DNA from: an uncultured Prevotellaceae bacterium
Lineage (GTDB): Bacteria > Bacteroidota > Bacteroidia > Bacteroidales > Bacteroidaceae
Assembly (NCBI GenBank): GCA_900316685.1
Contig: ONDS01000010.1
Coordinates: forward strand, 1-64,000
Length of the DNA stretch: 64,000 nucleotides
Direction of reading: 5' to 3'
Part shown: positions 53,712 to 62,700 of the stretch, piece by piece
Layout: every line of letters starts with the position of its first letter
Numbering within the stretch: position 1 is the first letter of the stretch
Translations under genes and position numbers: made by a program
The notes under the pieces: generated by a model
Told to the model about the DNA's origin: nothing
The model's input: only the letters and a program-made list of their open reading frames with translations
Databases searched by the model: none

Positions 53712-53752
53712 CAAATATACGAAAAAGGTACACCAAATTATGGCAGAAGTTT
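53712..53752 (-). promoter_or_regulatory. -7 element and dyad of the WYL gene
   Basis: TATATTTG (53712-53719, minus strand) with ACCA-aatta-TGGC (53732-53744) and agaagttt, the most diverged of the four dyads but at the same place as in the gene at 44102. Confidence 0.5.
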
Positions 53753-53902
53753 GAGGAAGTTTTATTTCTTTTTGGTCAAAAATATGTACCTTTGTTAATG
53801 TGTCTAAAGAATATGTCCTTTTTTTCTAATACCTTTGCCCCCTTGTTAAACGCTGATATTTATTTTTTTAATCTTTTAATTATATAATTTTTTATTTTTC
53901 CT

Positions 53903-53910
53903 TACCTTTG
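53903..53910 (+). promoter_or_regulatory. -7 element of the beta-propeller gene
   Basis: TACCTTTG 29 bases before the ATG at 53940, preceded by a T-rich stretch. Confidence 0.5.
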
Positions 53911-53939
53911 CACTCATAAAACCTAAATAACCATCTTTC

Positions 53940-55427
53940 ATGAAAAAATCCTTTCTCGTAGTCATCACGTGTTGTATCGCCGTGGCCACCTCTGCACAGG
54001 TATTCCGTCATTCCAAACTCGGAACAGAGGTGAAAGCTTCCAATGGAGCTCTCACCATCACCAACGTGGATAAACGGCAGAATTTCATGGGCGACCCTGT
54101 CACTCACGAACCGGATATCAACTCGCCCAAGTCGGTGAACATCCATCCTAATGGAAAAAAATATTATGTCAACTCGCTCGAAGGATGCGCCACCGTGGTA
54201 TTCGAGGTGGGTACGAACAAAAAACTCAAAACCATACACCACCAGTGCGACCCCTCGAAAGACTCGCTCTGGAGCAAACCGTCTGATCTCTATCCCTTCA
54301 CACACTATACCGAAAACCTCAACACTTTCGGGGGAAAACCTGTAGAGGGATGCTTTACGCACAATGGACGCTACTTCTGGGCTCCGTATTACCGGCGTAC
54401 CTTCGACATCAATGCGCAGGACCCTTCGGCACTGGCGGTCATAGATACGCAGACGGATGAGATCATCCTGCTCATGGAGACAGGACCGCTGCCGAAGATG
54501 ATAGCGGCATCGCATGACGGACGGTACGTGGCGGTCACTCACTGGGGCAACAATACCGTGGGGCTGATACGCGTGGATAGCGACAACCCGCGCCAATGGC
54601 ACCACGAACGGCTCATGGTGGTCGACTATGTGCTGCCGCTCAACTTCAGCAAGTCGGTGGCCGTCAACCGCGACATCAATAGTGGCTATTGTCTGAGGGG
54701 CACGGTCTTCACTCCCGACGACAAATACCTCCTTGTCTGTTGTATGGGGGGAGCTGGGGGCATAGCGGTGTTCGATATGCAGAAGATGGAATATCTCGGA
54801 AGGCTCCAGGGCATGAGGGCCAACGTTCGTCACCTGGTCATCAAAAACGGATACCTATACCTGAGCGTCAACAATGCGGGATATGTGCAGCGCATCTCCT
54901 TGGAGAAATTCCTCGATGCGGCACGTAACATCAATGGCAAACTGGGATCCGTCTCCGGATGGCAGGAGTGTAAGGTGGGGGGCGGTGCACGAACCATAGA
55001 GATCTCGCCCTCGGGCAACTTCGTCTTCGCGGCATGCAATGCGGCAAGCGAGGTCTGTGTGGTCGACACGCGATCCATGCAGATGATTGCCCAGATACCC
55101 TGCGACTCCTATCCCGTAGGTCTGGATATCTCGCGCGACGGACAATGGGTTATCGTCACTTCACAAGGAAGGAAAAACGGGGGCGGCAACGCCGTCAATG
55201 TATATAAGGTGGAATATGCCACGCCGGAACCTAATATGAACGACTCCATTCCTGCGCAAGTCACACAACCCGATGCTCTCGACTCCCTATCTCTTGATGA
55301 ATCGGCTACTTCCACCTCCGGCACCGCTGTGCCTCTCTGGAAAACCCCATGGGCGATAGCCGCAGCTGCCGCCATACTCCTCCTTCTACTTCTCCTCTTA
55401 CTCATCCGCCTCTTCCGAAAGAAGTAG
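53940..55427 (+). CDS. YncE-like beta-propeller protein with C-terminal membrane anchor
   Basis: 495 residues: signal peptide (about 1-20, VATSAQ), seven-bladed propeller with YVTN/YncE-type repeats (for example SKSVNIHPNGKKYYV, ALAVIDTQTDEIILLM, ARTIEISPSGNFVFAACN), a Ser/Thr/Pro-rich linker (about 430-465) and one transmembrane helix at the end (WAIAAAAAILLLLLLLLLI) followed by RLFRKK, the positive-inside stop. The propeller therefore sits outside the inner membrane. Binding partner unknown. Confidence 0.8.
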   Translation: MKKSFLVVITCCIAVATSAQVFRHSKLGTEVKASNGALTITNVDKRQNFMGDPVTHEPDINSPKSVNIHPNGKKYYVNSLEGCATVVFEVGTNKKLKTIHHQCDPSKDSLWSKPSDLYPFTHYTENLNTFGGKPVEGCFTHNGRYFWAPYYRRTFDINAQDPSALAVIDTQTDEIILLMETGPLPKMIAASHDGRYVAVTHWGNNTVGLIRVDSDNPRQWHHERLMVVDYVLPLNFSKSVAVNRDINSGYCLRGTVFTPDDKYLLVCCMGGAGGIAVFDMQKMEYLGRLQGMRANVRHLVIKNGYLYLSVNNAGYVQRISLEKFLDAARNINGKLGSVSGWQECKVGGGARTIEISPSGNFVFAACNAASEVCVVDTRSMQMIAQIPCDSYPVGLDISRDGQWVIVTSQGRKNGGGNAVNVYKVEYATPEPNMNDSIPAQVTQPDALDSLSLDESATSTSGTAVPLWKTPWAIAAAAAILLLLLLLLLIRLFRKK

Positions 55428-55433
55428 CAATTT

Positions 55434-55645
55434 CCCCCTCCTAGGAGGGGGGCGGGGCTGTCACTTTACTCAGCCAGTAAACTCTTTCCCCTCCTTTTCC
55501 AAAGGAGGGGCAGGGGTGGTTTATCATAAAATGTCCTAACCTCTTTTCCTACTCCCTCCCTTTGGGAGGGTCGGGGTGGGTTTTCCTCACCTCTTTTCCC
55601 ACTCCCTCCCTTTGGGAGGGCCGGGGTGGGTTTTCCCAACCTCTT
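55434..55645. repeat. Cluster of dispersed palindromic repeats
   Basis: cccctcctaggagggg, cctccttttccaaaggagg, and two tandem copies of ctccctccctttgggagggccggggtggg-type blocks (about 55550-55595 and 55600-55640). Closely related to the in-frame blocks in the synthetase gene at 62545-62712. Confidence 0.75.
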
Positions 55646-55661
55646 CAATTCCACATTCGAT

Positions 55662-55693
55662 AAAAAAAGGCTTGCCCCGCAGGGCAAGCCTTT
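55662..55693 (-). terminator. Rho-independent terminator after the 68-residue peptide gene
   Basis: Perfect 12-bp stem (55666-55677 / 55682-55693), loop cgca; followed on the minus strand by a T-run (aaaaaaa at 55662-55668). Confidence 0.88.
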
Positions 55694-55711
55694 CAGCATA
55701 TCCAATAGTAA

Positions 55712-55918
55712 TTATTCCTCCGACCAGAAGTTGGTAGCCTTCAGCTCGCTCTCCTCCCAGACAGTGGCCTCGTTGGCATCGGGGTCTTTTTCGCCTGTTT
55801 CGTCCACGCCACCGTAGCTCGTGCCGTTGTTGCCCGTCACGCCCGTGCCGTCTAAGATGGATTCAGTGTCGTAAAAGCAGACCTTCATCTGCGGCTCAAT
55901 GTATCTTGTCTTTTTCAT
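55712..55918 (-). CDS. Short MKK...YI-P peptide
   Basis: 68 residues starting MKKTRYIEPQMKVCFYDTESIL and continuing as a Gly/Asn/Asp-rich, acidic tail (GNNGTSYGGVDETGEKDPDA). Short Bacteroidales proteins with this start, a hydrophobic middle and a Gly-rich tail are common, and their role is not established. Located 71 bases after the big surface-protein gene on the same strand and before a strong terminator, so probably the last gene of that operon. Confidence 0.55.
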   Translation of the reverse strand: MKKTRYIEPQMKVCFYDTESILDGTGVTGNNGTSYGGVDETGEKDPDANEATVWEESELKATNFWSEE

Positions 55919-55989
55919 TGTGAGTTTCTGTTTTTATGGGTTTGTAATATGCTGAGCTGTCGCCAAAGGCGACAACCCAGCACCAAGCA

Positions 55990-58900
55990 TTATTTCTTCA
56001 CGAGCTTCTTGCCGTTCACGATATAGATGCCGCGAGGTAGCGACTTCACGTCCACGTCACGCCCGAGGTATTGGCCCTGCAGGGTGTACACTCCCTCGGT
56101 GCGCTCGGCATCGACGGCGATGTCGCGGATGCCCGTCGTACCGTCGAAGGACAGGCTGATGTTGGCACCGGCATCCTCCAACGAGGTGAGCACATCGACG
56201 AAGTCGAAGTAGGCACGGAAGGCCTTCATCTTAGTCAGCCCTGCGGAGTAATAGAATTTATTGTCACTGAGGAACAGGTCGGTCGCGGGTACCACCGTCT
56301 CGGCGTGATAGGTGCCTTTGAGGGTGCCCCACACCACGCGGCGCGAACCCGACTTGCCGTTGTCGAATTCCACTACGGCTTCTTCCTCGTCGGGATCGAC
56401 CTGGGCGGTCAGGGTGAACTCGTCGATATTCTCCGACACCTTGATCAGACAGGGGTAGTTGGCCTCCAGACCGTTGGCGGGGTCGAGGGGCACGAATTCC
56501 ACCTGGATGCCGACGATGTCGCCCGTGACCTCGTCCTCCGTCACTTCATAGCTCACGAAGTTGTTGAGCTCCACATCGTCACCGAAAGCGGCATAAAGCT
56601 GCTCCTTGGTCATGTTGAAGGGCAGGCAGATGGTGCTCCACTGGCCGGCCTTGAGCGTGCGCTTCACCAGCAGGTCCACAGGGCCGTCGGTGGCCTCAGG
56701 TACATCCGTCGAGTTCTCGTCGAGGATGGTCACCTCGGGCAGGGCCACGGTGATCTCGCTTGTGGTGGGATCGGGGTATAAGCTCACTAAGTCAAAGTTG
56801 TCGCCTCTCTCCACCGTCTTGTTGATCACACCATCGGTGATGGTCACTTCATACACGCCGGGATCGCAGTCGGCGGGGATGTTGACGGTGATCAAGGCCA
56901 CCTCGCCATCGTTGCCTTCGATGTCCCATACGCGACCGGGGGTGGAAGGATTCTCCGTCGACGAGGAACAAAGCACTTCCAGACTGCCGTCGGCCTTCAG
57001 TGCTGAGTTGAAGTAGTCGGTTCTGCGCTTCGTGGTGCGCTCCGTGCTCAACTCGGCCAGGTATATGCCGTCTTCCTGGGCGAACGTCCAGCCCTCGGGC
57101 AGGTGGACGTGGAACGAGAATCCATTGGTGGGCTCCTCGTTCTTGATATTCACGGAGAGCACGGCCTGACTGCCGGGAACGACCGTCATGGGAGCGACAT
57201 AGATGGCGTTCGCCAGCTCGCTCACATCGGTGGCGACTTTACGAGGACTCTTCTTCCTCGGGGCTTGGTTGGCTCCCTCGCCACCTTGCTCCTGGTTGTT
57301 GATGATGACCGTGGCGATACCCGTCATGTCTGTCACATTCACCGAACCGTCGCCGTTCATGTCGGCATTGGCCCGCAGGAACGTCTTGGGAGAACTTCCA
57401 TTGGTGAGGATATAGGTGGCGGTGCTGGTGAAGTCGGTGATGTTGACCACATCGTCGGCGTTAACGTCACCCATCAGGCCGGGCTTGATGGTCAGCGTGC
57501 TCTTGAACGAACCAAGGGGGTAATTGTTCGTGGAAGCATCGCTGAGATTGATGCCCATCATGAGCAGCGGCAAGGGATATTCGCCGAAGGGCATGTAATA
57601 GCCCGACCAATCAGTAGTGGGATTGCCGCCATAGACCTTGTTGAGGTCGACAGATACATAGCATACCACGCCGTCCTCGCCCTCGAAGGTCTGGTTGGTG
57701 GTCGAATTGCAAAGCACGCGCAGCGAGCCGTCTTCTTGAAGCATGCAGTTGAAATAGTCGGTTTTCGCGGCCGTGGTGCGGTCGGTACTCAGCTCGGCGA
57801 TGGGCATGCCGTCGCTGTCAACCGAGAACGTCACGTCGGCGGGCAGGTAGAGGTCGAATTGGAAACCGGTCATAGGCACCGTGTTCCTCATCTTGATGGG
57901 GATGCGGTAGCCCTTGCTTTGCTGCACTACGCTCAGCGGCTCGATGTAGAGGGCGGGATCGAGACCCGAGATATCGGTGTCGGCTTCGTAGATGCCGTTC
58001 TTCAACTGCTCCTCTGTATAGCCCTTGGTGCCGGTCAGATAACTCTTGCTGGCTAAGTAGACTTCATCAATGCGAAACGATCCACCCATATTGTTGTTCA
58101 TCATGGTGATACTACAAATATATTGATCCGGACCATGGGCCAGGTCGGTAAGCGGAACGAAGATGGTCTTGCAAAGCAGGCTCGCCATGGTGTGATGGTA
58201 GCTCGGACCGATATCCTGGCAGTCAGTCCAATCTTTCGGCAGGGTAAAAGAATAGATGTCGGAATTGTATGGTGTGCCCCATGCGAAATTCACCACTAAA
58301 TAGTCGTAGTTGTTGTAGTGTTCCTGTAAGATGCTCTTAAAGGTCTCGTCGGTATAATTATAGGTGTCAAACGCGAAGTTGGTGCTCTCCTGTCCGGCAC
58401 TGGTTAATTGCATATGCCCATTGAAGATGGAAATGGTGCCGGCTTCACCCTCGGCGGGCGTTTCGGCATAGAAACCTTCGAAAGGCAGGTCCAAACGGTC
58501 GACTACTTCTTCGGAATACTCATGACCTAAATAAGCCCACCCTACATGGTCGATATAGAAATTCATGGGCGCTGAATTGGAGTTGTATAACCCGATGGTT
58601 ATAGTGTGGAATCCTCCGTTCTGACCTGCCTCCTCCTCGGTCACCACGCCTTCAAAGTCTAACTCCGTCCATTCCTCACCGATGTAGGCATTGCCTCCAA
58701 ACATCTGGTAGTAGTTGTATTGGCCGGGGTTAACCTCATTTTGGATATAGAGGTTCGTAGACATATCGGCTCGCATCCGGATGTGGAAACGATACTTGTC
58801 GCCGGCTTTCCACAAATGGTCGGGAGTGGTCACGTAGAATTGCTTCCAAATGTCTTCGCCGGAATGTTCAATCTTCAGTCCCTGGGTGTTCATGTAGCCA

Positions 58901-59586
58901 ACGGCAGACACTTGTGAACTGGACAATGGCAGTATTGATGTGCCTTCGGTATAGCTGAAGTTCGAATAATCGCTTCCCTCGAAATTGCCGTTCACAATCA
59001 GGTCGCCTGGCATGGGCTCCCAGAAATCAATGGCGGTAGGACTTTCCTCATAGGTTTCCCAACGCACATCGTCGAAATAGATGGTGTTCGCCTCACCTGT
59101 ATTGAGCATAAAGGCTATGGTCTGAAGGGGGATTTCTTCAGTACTCTGTCGGGAGGTAACGTCGCCCTCATAATTGATGGTCGTCCAATTGGTACCAATC
59201 TCGTAAGACCCTTTCATTATCTCATACCAGATATACTGTCCTGGTGTACCGTGTGCCTGGGCGGTGATGGTGGTGGCCTTGTCGGCACGCACCTTCATGC
59301 TGAAACGATAATGGGTGCCTGCTTCCCATACGCGTTGGGGGGTGTACACGAGGAACTGTTGGGCCCATGTATCTCCTTCTCCAGAGGTGCTGACACTCAC
59401 GCATCGGCTGCCGTCAGTCGTTAACAAGTCGCCGATTTCCTTTATGTATCCGTTATCGAGAACAGAGAAACAGGTGAAATCGTCGTTCTCGAAATTGCCG
59501 TTCACAATGTAATTGTTCCATAATTGGCCCGCCATCGTTAGGGGAACGGTCAATGCTAGCATCAGTAAGTAAATGATTCTTTTCAT
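55990..59586 (-). CDS. Large surface protein with carbohydrate-binding-like, cohesin-like and dockerin parts
   Basis: 1198 residues, signal peptide about 1-19. In order: two or three jelly-roll modules (each opening with LIVNGNFE; about 25-190, 195-365, 370-530), cohesin-like sandwich (about 545-700), dockerin-type calcium repeats (GDVNADDVVNITDFT and NADMNGDGSVNVTDMTG near 705-760), second cohesin-like sandwich (about 790-915), a beta-sandwich, and a sorting tail (YTLQGQYLGRD...LPRGIYIVNGKKLVKK) of type IX secretion type. It is exported and attached to the surface, probably to bind glycans or partners. The 20-residue tail spells a standard Prevotella-style ending. Confidence 0.8.
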   Translation of the reverse strand: MKRIIYLLMLALTVPLTMAGQLWNNYIVNGNFENDDFTCFSVLDNGYIKEIGDLLTTDGSRCVSVSTSGEGDTWAQQFLVYTPQRVWEAGTHYRFSMKVRADKATTITAQAHGTPGQYIWYEIMKGSYEIGTNWTTINYEGDVTSRQSTEEIPLQTIAFMLNTGEANTIYFDDVRWETYEESPTAIDFWEPMPGDLIVNGNFEGSDYSNFSYTEGTSILPLSSSQVSAVGYMNTQGLKIEHSGEDIWKQFYVTTPDHLWKAGDKYRFHIRMRADMSTNLYIQNEVNPGQYNYYQMFGGNAYIGEEWTELDFEGVVTEEEAGQNGGFHTITIGLYNSNSAPMNFYIDHVGWAYLGHEYSEEVVDRLDLPFEGFYAETPAEGEAGTISIFNGHMQLTSAGQESTNFAFDTYNYTDETFKSILQEHYNNYDYLVVNFAWGTPYNSDIYSFTLPKDWTDCQDIGPSYHHTMASLLCKTIFVPLTDLAHGPDQYICSITMMNNNMGGSFRIDEVYLASKSYLTGTKGYTEEQLKNGIYEADTDISGLDPALYIEPLSVVQQSKGYRIPIKMRNTVPMTGFQFDLYLPADVTFSVDSDGMPIAELSTDRTTAAKTDYFNCMLQEDGSLRVLCNSTTNQTFEGEDGVVCYVSVDLNKVYGGNPTTDWSGYYMPFGEYPLPLLMMGINLSDASTNNYPLGSFKSTLTIKPGLMGDVNADDVVNITDFTSTATYILTNGSSPKTFLRANADMNGDGSVNVTDMTGIATVIINNQEQGGEGANQAPRKKSPRKVATDVSELANAIYVAPMTVVPGSQAVLSVNIKNEEPTNGFSFHVHLPEGWTFAQEDGIYLAELSTERTTKRRTDYFNSALKADGSLEVLCSSSTENPSTPGRVWDIEGNDGEVALITVNIPADCDPGVYEVTITDGVINKTVERGDNFDLVSLYPDPTTSEITVALPEVTILDENSTDVPEATDGPVDLLVKRTLKAGQWSTICLPFNMTKEQLYAAFGDDVELNNFVSYEVTEDEVTGDIVGIQVEFVPLDPANGLEANYPCLIKVSENIDEFTLTAQVDPDEEEAVVEFDNGKSGSRRVVWGTLKGTYHAETVVPATDLFLSDNKFYYSAGLTKMKAFRAYFDFVDVLTSLEDAGANISLSFDGTTGIRDIAVDAERTEGVYTLQGQYLGRDVDVKSLPRGIYIVNGKKLVKK

Positions 59587-59627
59587 AATGTGTTAGGCTA
59601 TTTTAATGATAATAAATCTTTTAAATG

Positions 59628-59635
59628 CAAAAGTA
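59628..59635 (-). promoter_or_regulatory. Candidate -7 element of the surface-protein gene
   Basis: TACTTTTG on the minus strand, 42 bases before the ATG at 59586. Confidence 0.4.
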
Positions 59636-59795
59636 ATACATTTTTTTGCATTCATCCCTCCCTAATGGTTAAACATTGTTAATAGGTCGGTGCGCGTTTA
59701 AAAATTCAACTATCACAACCTGTCACAACCTTTTTTCTTTCATCCTCACTGTTGTTTCCTGCTGTCATGGTTGTGGTTGGCCTTTCAAGATCCCC

Positions 59796-62700
59796 TCATA
59801 AAAAGACCCCTAAAGCGGCATAGCGAGGGTCTTGCCGCAACGACCCAAAAGCGCGCAAAAAAATATCGTCGTCCACGACGCGAGCGCTCGGACAACGCTC
59901 CCGCAGCAACTCGCCGAAAGTCCGTTCACTCGAGCACCGCAGATGATGGATGGGAAGTGCGTCCAACATGCGCGATATAGACAACAGCTCCCTCGCGGTG
60001 GTATTTACACGACTCATGTTGAGGGGCATCTTTTCCCATCGTTTTGGCAATATACCCAGTTCCTTCACCACCAGCATCAGGCTGCTGAAAAGGTCGGAAC
60101 GTTCGGGCTGCAAGTCCTCGCGTCCTTCGGGGGGCAACAGGAAACCGGGGCGTACGATGAACCCTTGGAGTTCTCCACGTCCCAACGCCTCAAGTATGAC
60201 ATGCTCGGCCATGAACTTGCTGTAGTCGTAGGGGGCTAAGAACGATTGTCCTTTGAAATACTCCTTCTCGGAAAGATGTAGGAAACGCCCTTCGTCGTCT
60301 ATTCCACCGATACTCAGGGTGGAGAGATGGACTAAGGGCATGTGATGGCGCGCGCAGAAACCTATCATCTGGCGTGTGCCTTCCACATTTGTACGCCACA
60401 ATTCATCTTCGGGGGCGTAATGGTTCACATTGGCGGCGCAATGGATGGCGGTGTCTAACGCTGGCTCCAGGCTTTCTAATGCGTTGAATACGGTGGAATC
60501 TACTATATCGCCCCTGATCACTTCTATGCGCGGGGCATAATCTTCCCAATGCTCCTCGCCGAGAAGGGGAAGGACCGCTCGCCACAATCGCTCATGGCAT
60601 GATGCCTCATCCTTCCCTCGCACAAGGCAAAAGGCGGTGCCTGATTCTTGGCGAAGGTATTCGGCCAATACAAAACGACCCAAATAACCGGTGACCCCGC
60701 TCAACAACAGGTTGCCGATATGCCGATGTGTGGTTTGGCATGAGGGGATGACGACTGGAGAGAACCCCTCGGGCACATGCCATAAAGGGCGATGTTCCGT
60801 CGAAGAGGTGCGTAGGTGTGATGCCAGTGCTCGCACGTTGCCCCAGCGATAAACACTGGCGTAGTCGATGTGCAGTCCTCGTTCCTTGGCACGCTCCACC
60901 AATTCCATTACAGCCAGCGAGGTACCACCCATGTCGAAGAAATTGTCGGTCACACCGATAGCGTCTGTTTCCAATATACTGCGGAACAATTCCAGCAACT
61001 GTTGCTCCCGCTCATTCTTAGCGGCAACGATGGCTTGGTGCTGAGGCTCTATCCGAGGCAACCCCTTGCGGTCTACTTTATCGTTCGCTGTCAGTGGCAG
61101 TCTCTCCATCCTCTGCCATAGCTGGGGTATCATATAGGGCGGGAGACTTGTGCGAAGCTGTCGACGAAGCTCTTGCTCGTCTGTCGAACCATCGCTCGTG
61201 TAATGCACGCAGAGTGTGTCTCCCTGAAGACTCACCACGGCTTGGAGCATACCGTCAAGAGACGTCAGGGCGCGCTCCACCTCGCCTGGCTCGATGCGTT
61301 GGCCGTGTAGTTCTATCTGGTCGTCTTTCCTGCCGTGGTATTCCAACTCTCCATCGACGTTCCATCTCACTAAGTCGCCGGTGTGGTACAACTTCTTGCC
61401 TAAATCGGCATGATACTTGAAATGGGCGGCGCTCTCTTCAGGCATACGCCAATAGCCCTGGGCCATCTGCGTGCCACCTAAGCACAACTCGCCCACAATC
61501 CCTCGGGGAAGCATCTTTCCTGCATAGTCCAGCACGTAGGCGCATTGGTTGGGCAGGGGCCGGCCGATGGGGATATCGCCCTGGTGGTCGGGTGCCACGT
61601 CGTAATAGGTGGCGTTCACCGTAAACTCGGTGGGACCGTAGGTGTTCATCACACGACCGCCTACTTGGGGGCGCCTGCTCATCTTGTCGCCGCCCACACA
61701 AAGGTAGTCCACGCTTAAGGGATGGCCGTCACAAAGCATCAGGGCGAACTGGGGGCTGTAGCAGCCGCCTGTAATCTTGTTGTCCGCAATATAGCGGCGG
61801 AGGGCGTGTAGGTCCTTACGCGTGGCTTCGTCGGGCAGGTAAAGGGTGCCACCCACGGTGAGTACGGGGTACAGGTCTTCCACCGAGGCATCGAAGGCGA
61901 AGGAGGCATGGCAGCTGATGCGGCTATGCTCATCCAAATGCCATAAACGGGCGGTCACGCTCACGAAATGACATAACGCGCGATGACCCACCATCACTCC
62001 CTTGGGCTTTCCCGTCGAACCGGAGGTATAGATGATATAAGCCAAGGCGTCATCCGTCACCATTTCATCCTCCAATCCGTCTAATCCGTGTAATTCATTG
62101 TCGTCTGATTCGTTATAATCGTTATAATCGTTAAATCCGTTTGATCTATTGTCTTCTATTCCCTTGCTGTCTAATTCGTATAATCCGTGTAATTCGTAGT
62201 CGTTTAATCCCTTGTTATGTAATCCGTTGTCGTCTTTTCCCCGTATCACCATCTTCGCGTGGCTGTCGGCTATAAGTTGTTGGAGTCGTAGGGCTGGATG
62301 ACTGACGTCCAAAGGCAGGTATGCAGCGCCACTGTGCATCACGCCCAAGGCGGCGACGACGAAACGGCGGTCGCGGGGGAGAAGAAGCGCCACGATGTCT
62401 CCCTGTCCTATCCCTCTGCTACGTAAAGCTGTCGACAACTCTTCCACTTGGTGTCCCAGCTCCTCATAGCTCATCGTGCCATACTTGTCATGGATGGCAG
62501 TCCTCCCCCCTTTTTCAAAGGAAACTAACTCCTCCCCTCCTTTTCCAAAGGAGGGGCAGGGGTGGTTTGTCAAAAGATGTCCCATCCCTATTCCCTCACC
62601 CTCCCTTTGGGAGGGCTGGGGTGGGTTTTGGGGGTGGTTTGTCAAAAAATGTCCCATCCCTATTTCCTCACCCTCCCTTTGGGAGGGCCGGGGTGGGTTT

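Noticed and set aside
53892-54833. 313-residue minus-strand frame over the beta-propeller gene
   Set aside because: Antisense to a well-supported propeller; His/Val/Arg-rich composition typical of a shadow frame.
57103-58056. 317-residue plus-strand frame over the surface-protein gene
   Set aside because: Antisense to the dockerin/cohesin region, which has strong family motifs in the minus frame.
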